Shown here in pieces: positions 37,146 through 49,271 of a DNA stretch of 64,000 bases. The position numbers were made by a program, and so were the translations under genes. Source of the stretch: Eimeria necatrix (taxonomy: Eukaryota; Apicomplexa; Conoidasida; Eucoccidiorida; Eimeriidae); assembly GCF_000499385.1 (NCBI RefSeq), contig NW_013654875.1, positions 62,001-126,000 of the forward strand, read 5' to 3'. Each line of letters starts with the position of its first letter. Within the stretch, counting starts at the first letter, position 1. Below the pieces are notes generated by a model. That model did not search any database. It was not told the origin of the DNA and saw only the letters and a program-made list of their open reading frames with translations.

Positions 37146-38426
37146 TCACAGAACAGCACGAGGCAGCACAAACTCTCTGCAATGGGCCTTTACAAGCATA
37201 TGCTCTGCACATCGAACTGTTTCCAGTATTGCCGCGAGCTCCAGCGCACCTAATGCAACTTCCCCAGCCTTTTCCTTCCACGTAAGCATGATAGTTGCTT
37301 TTGAGGTGGTGTGTGCGTGCAATGCAATGTCGTATGCCCTTGCGCGGCTGATGTGCGGCAGTGTCTTCGTGATTGCGTTTTCGACGCATTCAAATCTGCA
37401 CAGAACTGACACAAAGAACGTAATGCCTCAGCAAAGTAAATGGTTCCGTATCCGAATATGTCTGGACAGTTCCTCAGCGCTGTTATGCGCTCACGTGTGG
37501 ATGTCATCATTGTGAAGCACGACACGCCATTCCTTAACGCGCTGTCGCCGCTTTTCCGGTCCTTCCTTGTCCTCCAAGGCTGCGTCTTTCTTGACCTGAG
37601 AATCTCCTACTGTCTGTATCTCCTCTCGTTGCACCCTGGTAATAAACCGCAACAATCGCAGTTCCCGCTTCGTGTCATCTGAGGGTCGAGAAAGGCCTGC
37701 GCTGCTGTCCACGAGCTCTAAACTCCTGCAGGCTTAAGGTTGCGGTTATAATGCCAAACAAAAGCGACGGCGATGCTCTATGAATCGGGCAATGCATGCA
37801 CTGCGTTGTATCGCGTACGCAGCCTTATACGAATCGCAAGAGGCTCACCTCTTCAGTTGTTTGGTTGAAAGTGGAATCCTCGAAATCCGAGGGCCAGATG
37901 CAAACAAAGAGCACCCCCTTGGGTACATATGATTTTTAACGTTCACCTCACCGCTTCCACCACATAAAGCGTTGCATTCCCCCCAGTGGAAGTATCCACG
38001 CCGCTCCCCCCGTCCTGTATGAGTCAGGTCAGCGTTCCCTCGCATGCATCTCGAAGTAAGCATACTCCAGGCCGGACTGCCAAAACTTGAAGAGGAGAAG
38101 AGCCGACTGTTAGGAGCTCCTAGTGGCGTGGCAAAGGCAGTTCGGCGGGGGGCGTCCCGCAAAATGGGACTCGAGGGCTTGGGCGCAGAGGATTCAAGCG
38201 TAACGACAGGAGGAACCACCGGTGCAGCCTTGGCTAGCTGGATGCTGCACAATTCTTTCCCCAGGGGTACTTCTTGATGCACCCTAGGCAACGAGTTGCC
38301 ACCTTTGGTGATCAGCGAGGCGCTTGCAAACAAAGGAAGGGTGCCGAGAGGTCCACACGCACGCGAGAGAAGAGAGCGCAAAACAACCACCAGCACCAGC
38401 GACGACAGCTTGCACAGCTGCTTCAT
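37146..38426 (-). CDS. clpS: ClpS-type adaptor of the Clp protease, probably apicoplast-targeted
   Basis: Three exons in agreeing phase: 38426-37849, 37725-37495 and 37395-37146 (352 residues as modelled). The ClpS core is built across the second intron. Exon 2 ends KEWRVVLHNDDIHT, and exon 3 continues FECVENAITKTLPHISRARA, then YDIALHAHTTSKATIMLTW and KEKAGE. LHNDD and the AHTTxKA helix are hallmarks of ClpS, which presents N-degron substrates to a ClpC/A unfoldase. The first about 190 residues form a long leader. It starts MKQLCKLSSLVLVVVLRSLL, a signal-peptide-like segment, followed by a Ser/Arg-rich basic stretch, the bipartite layout of apicoplast import. The last about 40 residues do not resemble ClpS, so the true C-terminus probably lies in a further exon after a donor near WKEKAGEVAL. 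The donors at 37848 and 37494 (GTGAGC) are strong. Confidence 0.85.
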
Positions 38427-39457
38427 AGCGGCAGCGGATTATTGCAGTGTGGATTGGGACAGAGGAAAGGGAACCCGGAGAGTCACTTCAAGTGTTTCAA
38501 CCACTGTCTCACGTGCTGCTCCTTCGGCGGCGAAGTATTAATGACCTCATTTCCCTCCATCTTTCGAAAATAACGTAGTTATTCTTTTAAGATAGCGTCG
38601 TGTCGCTGTACTTCACAATGGTCACACAGGCTAGACGGGAAGAATGAAATGCTATGAAAGAATAGCCTGGATGGCTCAAATTGTCACGTTGAACAGGCCA
38701 AGCTCTGACTTCTATTAGCAAAATTCCTTCATTACTAACAGCGTCAATTGTATTCTCAGTGCGTGGACGACTGCCTGGGACAAAGACGCAGCGGTTGTCC
38801 CTCATGCAAGCCACAATGGTGGGGCCGGGAAGGTGGGTAGGAGAAAAGCAAGTGAAAGGCGTTCCACGCTTAGAAAAAAATTAATTTTTCGTTTTATTAA
38901 ACAAATAATATATTTTCATGAACGTTGAAATCCACTTTAGCCTCAGTGGACATACTAGATAAGTGGTTGGTCTTATGCGCCGTTTCGGCGGCCACGGGGT
39001 GGGGCCATGGTGTCACACATCATTTAAACTTACCTGGCAGGCGCTCGGGGTGGCTCGCGCATCACCCTGTCGTAGTCCGGAGCAGAGCACTGCACTCAGC
39101 TGTCTGTAATGGGCTATGGGCCTCCATACGGGGGTGCCAACTGCAGAATTTCTGATAGCGGCATGTTGCGCTAGCGCTCATGCCATCGATCGAACCATAT
39201 CTATGTTTGTGTCTACCCTAAGGGGTGTTTTCGGAAAATAACACCAATCGGAGAGGGTTCTCCTGGTTGCTCCTGGTTTTTCCCGTGCAGTGGGTGTGCA
39301 CTTTTCACACAGGTGAATTGCGTTCATTGGAGGCCTGCTTGCCTACACGGTACCTGTCTCTTTCTGTCTCTTCTGTGCCACTTGGGAGTTCGTTGAAAAG
39401 GAGCGTTTTAGTTCGTCCTTAAGCTCTGGAAAATGTGATGGCTACGCTGTGTGGTGA
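38427..39457. other. Intergenic spacer
   Basis: About 1 kb between two minus-strand genes. It includes an A/T-rich patch around 38870-38925. No coding or RNA feature is recognised. It should contain the ClpS promoter and the HPPK-DHPS 3' end. Confidence 0.45.
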
Positions 39458-42194
39458 CTAGGTACTTTCCGTAGGAAACATCGCCTTAAAGTCGGCTAGG
39501 GCGTCCGTCTTTGAATTTTTCGTCAGCTCATTCATGACCGAGTAGAATACGGCTGTTCGCTGCATAACGCAAGATTGCGCAGCATGTCTCTCGCAGCGGC
39601 ATATTTATAGAGCAAGCGCTGGCACAGCTACGAAGTCACGTGCTTTCCACTCTGGCTGCGAAACTCCCCTAAGTGTCCGCCTTGCGAAAGCTTGCCCGTG
39701 TGTACTGCATACCTTTACATCGTGTACTCTGAGGATATCGACGCAGTTGTCCTTTGCAGCCCAACATGCTACAGCTAATCCCGCGACGTCACGGTTAGAC
39801 ATAGTTGCTTCTGTCAGTTTTCCTTCACCATCATTTGCCTTGTTTCCCGGTGACTCCTGTTTTGCATGATTGTCCGGCATAGCTGCTATGGCCGATTCAA
39901 TGAACCTGGAACTCTCCACTGACAGACAAAAGACCTGTTACTGTTACACTAGCTAAGCTAGGCTGCGTAGCCACGTGGAGCTCAAACACGATAAATCCTA
40001 CCTTTTCCGGGAATGACCAACAAGCATCGGCAGACCGCTGGGCAGTTTAGTTCGAAGATCTCGAAGTCTGCGGAGTATCTCAAAGGAGTGATCGGCAGTC
40101 TTTGCAAAGCCCAAACCCACGTCCAGAACCAGACGCCATCTAAGAGGGACATAATACAGTTTGTTTTCTATTTGCTGCGGTTAATTTCAGCTCGGTGCAG
40201 CAGGATAATCTCTGTTTACGTAATAAGTGCCCCAAATATTTCTGCTGTAGCGAGATAGGTGTACTGCTTTGAGATAACAACGTAGTGTAGCTTAAAAGAT
40301 AACACTGTAGTGTAGCTTTAAAGTGACGCTGGAGTATGTATATGCAGTGCGCGCTTCTGTACCCATCACCTTGAGTGCAGGTGCACTCAGTGAAAGTCTT
40401 ACCGCGGCAGTCCCATTTTAATTAGCGTCTCAGTCTTATCAGTCAAGTACTTCGCCACCTCAGCAATAACATCGTCGTACACTGCCTATGCGCCAAACAG
40501 GAAAACGTTCTACAGGCGGCTGTACTTTGTTAGCGCCATGCACGTTGTGCAGCATGCACTTACTACCGCTAGTATCAGCTTAGTGCTTCAGTGTACAAAC
40601 GCACCAGACTGTCCATAGACTGCGGAGTACCACGTGAGTGCATCAGAACAAGCGGGAAGCCTCTGGATGCGGCAAACATGAGAAGGTCTGGGTCCACCTC
40701 GCCTGCGCTCACGTCGTTGATCTGCATGCGGCAACAACTTCTAGAACGACCTGGGTCAGCCACCCAGAGACTACTATCGTTCAAGGGCTGTCCTTTGCGA
40801 CTTAGTGCTGTTGATAACTAATTCTACTGCTAAAGGAAAATGCCGCGCTGCTACAGCTGGCTCTCACAACGGCCGTGGATGTGCACTTCAGCCGTGGGAC
40901 TGACTAGGTCAGCACCGGCCGCTGTCGCGGCCTCCGCCACGGGCCTTCGCCTTGTGTCAACTGAGATAATAACATCTTTTTCCATCTCTCTCCTCAATGC
41001 CTCGACCACTGGCACCACGCGCTGTATTTCAGAGTGTACCGACACTTGCTCTTGCACGAAAGGGTTTGTTGCCTCTCCCCCCACATCAACGATGTCAGCG
41101 CCGTCGTCCCTCATTCGCCGAGCATGCCTTAATGCAGCCTCCACATTGTCGTAGTACTTTTGGCCGTCACTGAAGGAGTCGGGAGTAACATTGAGGACCC
41201 CCATCAATCTGGGTGAGCGTCGCTCCCGCAAAAGAAAACGCTTGAGGGAAAGGAGGGGCCCAGCAAACGCAGGCAAGTTTGGATCCTGCTGATCACAGTT
41301 GTCCCCAAGCCCATATCTTGTCAGCACTTCTTCAATCCATCTAAGTGTGTCTGAAACTGCAGATTCTGTACCCCCCTTTACTGTCCATAACTGGCGGTTA
41401 TTGACTGCGAAACACCTGCGGGGAATCGCAAGGTTGCCGTCAAGGGTGTAGGGCGATTTGGGGTTGAGCTTTACAGCTGCATCAGAAGTTTCTGCTGAAC
41501 TTGATACGGAATGCCGCAACGCCTCCTCTCTGCGTCGCAAGTTCTTCAAAATCAAACTTTTAACTGTTTCCTTCTCCGTGGGATGCACCAAATCTGGCTT
41601 GATGTCGCACAGTGGGAAGAGGATGAAATTCCGCTGGGCCAGTCGAGGATGAGGCAGCGTCAGGTTGTCGGTATTTACCTGCATGCTGTCTGAATCTAAA
41701 TTTTCAAATAGCAGAAGGTCCAGGTCCAATGCTCTGCGCAATCTGCCGGCTGTGGCCGACCGGTCTCTACCATGGTTTGCCTCTATGCGCTGCAAAGTTT
41801 CCAAGATTACTTGGGGGTCACTTGTATCTGTTTCGACGCGCACCACTGCGTTCAGATGAAGCGGAATCGACATGTCGTGTTCATCTCGGCTCCGATGATC
41901 CACGTCATAGCCAGGAAGCGATTCGTACAAGCAGGAACAGGCGTCAAGGGAGCCGATTTCTCTCCGAATGCTTGAAAGAGCGCTTTCTAGTATACTAAGC
42001 CGCCTTTCACCACCCAAATTCGTCCCCATGGAGATATAGGCCACTGGGCGTTTGGGTCGTGCGGAGTCGCCGGAGGACGCAGTAGTCACGCCACGTACAA
42101 ACCGGCGTACGCTGTAGCTGCGGCCATTTACAAATGAAAAACACCTTTTGTAAAAGCATTGAAGCGACGTGCAGGAATTGGCTAAATGAAACAT
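39458..42194 (-). CDS. pppk-dhps: Bifunctional HPPK-DHPS (folate biosynthesis)
   Basis: Six exons join in phase to 629 residues: 42194-40905, 40721-40605, 40485-40403, 40139-40002, 39905-39713 and 39526-39458. The first in-frame ATG (42194) opens a Ser/Arg-rich leader of about 48 residues, resembling a mitochondrial presequence. HPPK follows from about residue 50 (VAYISMGTNLGG, ALDLDLLLFENL, LPHPRLAQRNFILFPL). DHPS begins about 327 with LMGVLNVTPDSFSDG, then DIVDVGGEATNPF, VIISVDTRR, INDVSAGEVDPDLL, PLVLMHSRGTPQSMDS, LVLDVGLGFAKTADH, LVGHSRKRFIESAI and ILRVHDVK. HPPK pyrophosphorylates 6-hydroxymethyl-dihydropterin and DHPS condenses it with p-aminobenzoate, the step blocked by sulfonamides. 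The fusion is the usual apicomplexan arrangement. The tiny last exon was chosen because it is the first phase-0 acceptor giving a short open tail, and is less sure. Confidence 0.95.
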
Positions 42195-44224
42195 TCTGGC
42201 TGCGTGAACACAAAATACTTCATACCACCAGAGTCTGGTTGAGGTTGTGGTGTGCGCACGCAGAATCCCATACAAACGAAAATCTCATTGATATTTTAAA
42301 AATAAATCTGTTCAACAAATCACAGAACTCATTCGAAGCAGGAGTTCCTGATTCAATGTGGAACCTTGCAGGGCTACAGGAACGCACTGTGAGAAGAGGC
42401 TTTGCATTCGCATGCATATATGACCATGTCTTGAATTTTCCCACCGTTTGAGCTGGTATATCACAATAAAATTACACAATGATAAAGGATATCCTGTGTG
42501 CATCTACTGTAGTGATTTAATTCGGACGTATTGGATCAGTCGTCATGACAGACTGCACCTTACACGTCTCGATCCAATAGACACAGTGCTCGGGAGAGTG
42601 GACCAGCTCCGCCACATTGCCTGCAAAGCTTGACCTTCAATTTCATCATTAGTCTATGCTTCTTCTTATACATAAACATAATATTTTTAATGATATTCTT
42701 TTTCGCCTGGTCGCATCTTCATCGCGCTCTCGACGTTCCACCCATTTACAAGCCTAGAGCGTTCCGCCACTCACTGTCGCGGAAGGCTGAACACGCGCTG
42801 CATTCTTATCAATCCAGTAGAAACTAGCCCAAGAAATCAATTGGACACTAATTATGTAGTTGGTGGTGACCAGTTTACGTGCCAGGAATCCCGAAAGACG
42901 AATCTGGAGTGTCCGCACACTTGAATTAGCATGTTTCATCCATTTCGTTATGCTGGCTTAGATTGCATCCCAAAAGGATTTTCTGTAATGATTCACAACG
43001 CATGTGTATTTGTTGTCGCGTAGTTGCTGGCAGAATCTTTTAATCTGGGTTGACCGAAGTATTTGCCATGATTGAGGAATCTAACCGAACAAGTTTCCAT
43101 TTAGCTAAGCATTTCTCCCGCAAGTTGTGCCAGCTTCGCCTCGTAAGTTAGACATGTAATGAGATAAGGATCTCTGCTGCATTATTTTAGTGCGTTGTTC
43201 CGAAGCTGCGGAACTGCTGTACGAGTGGAGGTTACCTCGTTTTGAGCATGAACTGTTGGCCCAGACTATACTGTCGAAGAGCCCATTTCAACGAGACATT
43301 TTTCTTGTAGAGAACCAAGGAACAGCAGACGCTGGGCTGAAGCCATTAGAAAAAAAAGGCCAAGGAACAGAGTGCTCTGCAGATGAATGTTAGTATCATT
43401 TGAAGTAAATCTCTTTCCATAGCGCGAGCATCCTCACGAAAACACGACTTAGAGGTCAATAATAGATGAATTATCCTGGAACGAACTGGAAGAGCATTTT
43501 CTAACGCATTGCCGCCCTTACGACTGCTAGACCTACACAAAAGTTCAGCTGCAAACGCCGTAGGTAACATCACAAGCAGAACGTAAGGATCCTGTAAGGC
43601 AAAGGAACAACACCCCTTTTGATTCCTCCACAGCAACGCAGTGCTGCGGGAAACAACAAATTTGCTCACTAGTGACGACGATGGCCGTTCCGAAGACTAC
43701 CATGTTCGTACCACACACCTTGTTAAAACATGGAAAAAAATTTGACCGGCCCTCCAATGCATACACAAGCAACGACATCGCGACGAATAAAGCCCACATG
43801 GACAGAACATCAAAAATCGTCCAGTGGGGCAGCAGAGTTTGCCCTGGTCAGGAGTCCCGCAACTATAACCTAACAAGGTGGTGGATAAAATTATAAACAA
43901 GGATACCTCCCTTGAACAGACAAAAACGAGTTCGCCTAGTCAATAACGCTTGTACTTCTGACAAATCAAACGTGGCGTAAGACTATAGTCCATCAACATG
44001 CATTCCTGCATGTACTATATCCAGACAAACCCTGGCAAAACTGTGCAAATAAGAAGCTAGCTGTCAGTCTTCAGTTTTATCGCCTTCAAATCGTATGCCT
44101 GAAACAGTGTTTAGCGTAATGAAACAGACAACAAGTAGATGTTGAGGTCGCTTGGCTGCGGCGTTCCTGATGTTTGCACTGCTCGGACAGCCCCATTTGT
44201 TGCGCTGACACTATTTTGTCAGCG
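42195..44224. other. Spacer between HPPK-DHPS and the antigen array
   Basis: About 2 kb. The left end presumably holds the HPPK-DHPS promoter. A frame at 43190-43390 and others are open but short and without motif. It marks the border between single-copy housekeeping DNA and the repeated array. Confidence 0.45.
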
Positions 44225-45936
44225 TCAACTCAGTACAAGCAATGCGAGAGAGAAAATTATGGCAGCAATGCTGGGCACCGCAGTGGTTGCAGAGCCAGCT
44301 TGTCGGTTCAAGAGGGCGGTGTAAAGTTCAGTTCTGCAAACAGCAAAGAGTTTCCACCAGAAGTGTGCTGTGTGCTGTGTCTCGATTCTATTTCTCATGA
44401 GCTTTTGTTCTCCAGCTCTCTTAGAAAATAACGTAGTGGGTGCACGCGAGCAGCAGTAAGTGCGGCCTGTTCCCGCCATGTGTCGCAAAACGCTTACGTG
44501 AAAGGCTTGTCATCCGCAGTAAGTGACGGTGTAAACTGACAAAACAATACATTGGAGCCCGCTTTGCAGTTGGTGGTAACGGCACAGGAGGCTTTTCTGC
44601 TATCTTTCCACATCACGTATGCAACATTGCTGGCCGCAACAGAATTGAATGGAGGCTTTGTAACATCGAAAGTGCCAGTAGCCGGATCAAAACTGTCCCT
44701 GCGCATAGATAAATCATTCGTCAGAGGACGATTGAAAGCAAGCAGCCAGAGAGAAAACACAAGCTATGGAACCGCTGAAATATACAGCACCTGGCGTCTT
44801 TGTTATCTGCGGTGCTAAGGAATAAGCAAAGCGGAATCGCTTCAACAACAGCTGTGAAAACTCCACGCAAACACATAAAAATACTGTCAGGGGTACTTAA
44901 ATTCACGAACGCGTGAGACGATACACATGAAAAAATGCAAGAATTGGTGAAACGGACTTCTGCATGAAACTCAGTCCGGCAGCAAAGTGACCCTGGATCA
45001 AAGATGCGCAGTCGAATGCTGTGGAATGCTCAAATGGAATAACCAATCCGTGATACTGCAGCAACACCAACACAACAGCATCAAGCAGTAGAACGTGCTG
45101 ACAAGAGGCCAGATCAACCCTACACTTCCATCACATCTCGTGCAAATAGGAAACGATTCTAAAGCAGCGCAACCAAAAAGCTACTGTGCTCTTCTTGTCT
45201 GCTTCAGTGGGCCGTCGCAAGTCACACTTTGTTTCCATTAGCCGATGATCCCGATGCACAAGTGGCTGCGTCTGTCCCCGCAAGTGCTTTTGCTATTTCT
45301 ATGGCAGTTGTTGGTGTTTCACTTCCTGCTTCGCCGTTAGCAGAGCTGTCAGAAACTGCACTTGGGCTTGATGCTCCAAAATCTGCTGGCTCAAGGGCTT
45401 CTACCATCTCACCATTAAGGTTTAGCATACGTAAAATGTTCATGGTGGGTAGGCAAACTGAGTAAAAATACATGGCAGGCTTGTCATAATGGCGACGAAA
45501 TTCTATAGTAATGCGCTGATTTAATTAGCTATAATTGTATCTAATTGTATCCATTTGCCCAGCCATTTGTTCTCGGAGAAACAGGCAGACTCGTTGCGAA
45601 GTGCCACATTTACGAAAGCTGACCAAGCCCTCGGAGGTGGCACACTGAAACTAAACGGAGGGAAGATATAGAACAAAAATACCCAAAGACGTTTGCACAA
45701 CAAGCTTCGTGGGACTAGCTCAGGACCACACTTGCCGCCCCTCTCTCAAATTCACCTATAGTTGCATCTTTAGCTTCAATCGCTTCTGCTTCTCGAGAAA
45801 AAGCAACCGTTGCTCCCAGGCTACTTTGGTTGGGGCTGCTAGTTGGAGAGGGACGCGGCTGTGCAGCTGAAAATTGCGGTGCAGTTGCCCCCGCAAACAG
45901 AGCAGCGCATAAGGCAAACCTGATGAAATGGGACAT
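44225..45936 (-). CDS. SAG: Eimeria-type SAG (TA4-like) surface antigen, copy 1
   Basis: Five exons, phases 1-0-2-2: 45936-45756, 45457-45228, 45055-44958, 44698-44498 and 44333-44225 (272 residues). The N-terminus MSHFIRFALCAALFAGATAP is a signal peptide. Six cysteines are expected in the mature chain, in the contexts VCLPTMN, ATCAS, FDCAS, ASCAVTTNC and LFCQF. The C-terminus (a hydrophobic run after RQAGSATT) is a GPI-attachment signal. Eimeria SAGs are GPI-anchored proteins on sporozoites or merozoites thought to act in host-cell attachment; the solved family structure has a CAP-like fold. This is the most divergent of the four copies. Its leader differs, its exon 2 variable segment is Ser/Ala-rich rather than Glu-rich, and its splice sites differ slightly (GTAAGC rather than GTGAGT after exon 4). 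It sits at the outer edge of the array. Confidence 0.88.
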
Positions 45937-48900
45937 GTTGAGAAGCACTTCAAATGAAAAGACGGAATAAATAGGAGAGCAGACCGACTTCATAGAATGC
46001 GAAGGATGGAAAACACGAGGTGGGAACGTCGGGTGGAAATGGTTATCTAGTGATATGGCAGACCATCGGTGCAAAAGTCTTTGCCTTTCTAATAAAGCGG
46101 AGCAGAAATCACAGTTCCAATTTTTAAACAATTATTCATGCTGGACTGCGCTATATTTAGCTGATCCATGGGGCTATTTGTCACTACAGAAAGGTGCGCC
46201 ACTGGCCCCCAGGTCGCGGAATCGCCACAGGTGCAGCAGCAAGATCGAGTGAACGCATGTCTGCTGTGAAGTTGGTGAAATTTTGAAAAAAACGAGCAGG
46301 TAATAAGTGCCTAGGAGAGGCCTTGTTGAAAGGTTGGCGTGCAGTGTAAGTTGAGTTAACCGCATCAGGCCACGTCCGATTCAGGGCCACGGGAAGCAGA
46401 GATGCAGAGGTGAGCCGCAATATCACCCAATAAGCGGACATAGGCTTTGTAATTCTGCAAAATTTGTTGCTTGAGGACCTTCGTCTCACCGGATAATGCT
46501 CGTAAAGTAGATGTGCTAAGTAAAGACACGATGTGGGTGTTTGCACACGTGACGGACCATTATTGTTTTCCGTTTCGATCACCTCCTACGACTCAAATAA
46601 CAACTAAACATCTTCCACGGTTGAAAAAACTGGCATTCGTCAAAAGTATAACATTTTTCACGGTCAACAGTGGGCAAGGCTGGGCACATTTTACTGCCTC
46701 CTTGAGAGTTATCGCATAGCCTCGGCGGTCGATACACCAAAACAGACCCAGATGTTTCATCTCCGCTATCCTTGGGTTATGCTCGGAAGCCGATCATTAG
46801 AAGATATTCTTTAGCTTGTTTTCTATGTTAAGCGTTCGATAAAACCCTAACACGGCATCGTTTTCGCCGAAGTTGAGGCGAGATCCTGTGTACAGGGAAG
46901 CTGATGGTGAAAACTGGCAGGGAGCCCTGAACTTCATCTGAATCGAAAACTGCAATAGACTCCTTAGTTCGACTTAGATATTGGTCTGTTGCTGCTTCGT
47001 CTAGATGCAGAATATAGGAGAGGCTCTCTGGACCAGTCTTTCTTCCAGCTCCCAGAGGGGTTCCTCACGAGTGCTTTTACAAAGTTTTGTAAGAAACTGC
47101 CGAATCATTTCCTGGACAAGAACTTCAGCCAGATCGCGATGAGCAAATGAAGCGTCATGGGGTGATGAGCCTTCGCTTAGATTTTTAACTCACGCTGTGC
47201 TCAGAGAAACTACTGCACACAATAAAAGAAAAGGAGGAAAGCCGGAAAGCGGAAGAGGCCGCCATGCTGTAGGATGGATAACACTATATTTTCCGATATT
47301 TGTAGTTGTTTTACCCCACGAGGGAAAGAACAGTGATCTTGAGAAGTAAAAGAATTGCAACGAATCTGTTGACTGCATTTAGTTGCTTATTCCAGGTTGC
47401 CAATTCATGTAGGCAAAACTCATATACTTTCTCCCATGATCAGCTGCTTTGTCTAAAATATTGCATAAGCAGCCATTTTTTATGGCACGGAGAATGCAAG
47501 CAGTGCCCGCCTTGCAGAGAACACTTTAGATAGGTGTAAGGAATTTGATGGAAAATGCCATGTGCGCAGCGGTTTCCAAAGATGTCGGGTATTGCAAAAA
47601 TATTTGAGGAAAGTGCTTGGATCTGCCACACACGATAGAGCGGCAGCCAGAATTTGAAGATGAAAGATACAGTGGACGGTAAAAAATCTGCCATATGAAT
47701 TAAATACTCCTAGAGGTGAAAGTGCTCCAACAATAAGCAGTCATTCAATCACAACTTTTGCATTGCCTATGCTCCTTCAGTGCCATCTCAGTCAGATTTT
47801 CCCAGAAGAAAGTGCGCTACAATTGCATGCAACTATCTGTAGTGCTTCTTCGCGCAGACTGTCATATGAAAATGCGGTGCAGTTCCTTCTTTGCAGAAAT
47901 ATTGTGGAGTCCACAATTGTGCCCAATTACATCTTCCGGTGGTTAATGAAGAGCCGAAAGAAGGGCAGCGCTGGCCTTCATGCAAGCATAGCGAAAAGAG
48001 CCGTAAAGGCCACTGTAGAACGAGACGCCAGTCAAAAGCAAATTCAACCTTAATCACGTAGGTAGTGAGAAGAAGTGAGCACGCTTGGGCGTGTAAGTGA
48101 AGGCTGTAGAAACGTAGAGCGCCATAGGCTTTAAAGCTACGCGATCTGCCGTTGAGGACCCCCCCTACAGAAAAACACGTGAAGGAAGTTCAGTTTTGCT
48201 TCAGAGCGAACGAAGGGAAACGCTGAAATCATGCTGCAATAAGTAAAAGTATATTCTCATCTAGCTTTTCGCACAAGTGCGGGTTGAGGTTCCCTCGGCC
48301 ATTAGCCAACCCTTGCCATCCAGTGAATGTTTCAAAATTAGTGCAAGAACAACGAGCTAGGACCCATTTAGCTGCTACACGTCTGCTTTCAAATTGTCTT
48401 GAGGCTGATGTTTCGTGACTGTCAGCAGCATCGTAATGAAGAATGCGGAATGCAAGGCATGGGGTGTCCCAGACAGAGCCAGCAAGGACTGATATCAACG
48501 GGACTGCAACGTAAAACTTACAGGGAGGAGCAGCGCAACAGATGAGTACCTTAGGCAACTGTTGCGCAGCAACTCACAGCGTGGGCCATGACAAGTACGT
48601 CCAAGTTCTTTGAAAGCATTTCATCGCCTCTTAGCGTTTCCCCGTTATAGTGAACCGTGTGTTAACAAGAAGAGGCTGTTAGTGCCTGGGATAGGGATAC
48701 TGATGTTCAGGTGGTACAACTGTTAGCGGCAATACCAGCATACAAAGAGGCCCGCCACGACTACACCATTCTGGGCCACGTCCAAGCAAAAGTTGCGTTG
48801 CACGCAGAACAGCTAGGCTTAGTATGCCACTGTTTTATTTCACCATAGGAGGGGTTTGACTTCACATGTGTGCTGCAGGCCAAATTCATTGTTCATAGCC

Positions 48901-49271
48901 TCATTTGGGCGTTTCCTACAGGCCTGCGTGGAAAACGCTTGTTGCGTCTTGAGGGAACGAATACAAAAAGAAAGTGATGTACGCGTGTTACGCGTATTCG
49001 AAGCAAAAAGTGGGACAACAAGGTTCAGAAAACGAAAATTGGAGTCTTGGCATGACGCCAATTATCCTTAGATAATATAGGAAAAGAGGAAAGCTTTAGA
49101 AGAGAAGTAAAAGTAGGAAAATGGCAAGTTTCGCTGCGAATCCAGACCCAAAGGCCTTATTTGTTACACGTTTGAAGCGCCACGCCGGAAAAGGCGTCGT
49201 CCCGAAGGGATCCCCACCTGTGGCATCTCTTCTGCTGCGCCCTTCCCGCTGTTACCACATGCTTGCCAAAA
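45937..49271. other. Array spacer 1 (upstream of SAG copy 1)
   Basis: About 3.3 kb, repeated in diverged form in the later spacers. No intact gene is recognised. A minus-strand frame at 48229-48558 (about 109 codons) is conserved in the next spacer. The block 48060-48560 is strikingly close to 52945-53460. Confidence 0.6.
48229..48558 (-). pseudogene. Conserved open frame in array spacer, status unclear
   Basis: Reads CCAAPPCKFYVAVPLISVL near its start, then CLAFRILHYDAADSHE and VAAKWVLARCS, ending in ILLLIAA. A near-identical frame occurs at about 53074-53440, and shortened or broken versions near 58352-58570 and 63420-63623. I do not recognise the protein. It could be a decayed exon or simply an open frame kept by recent duplication. 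Confidence 0.35.

Noticed and set aside
42195..44224. tRNA or other small RNA gene in the spacer before the array
   Set aside because: No cloverleaf with recognisable A/B boxes could be found by eye; a tRNAscan-SE run would be decisive.
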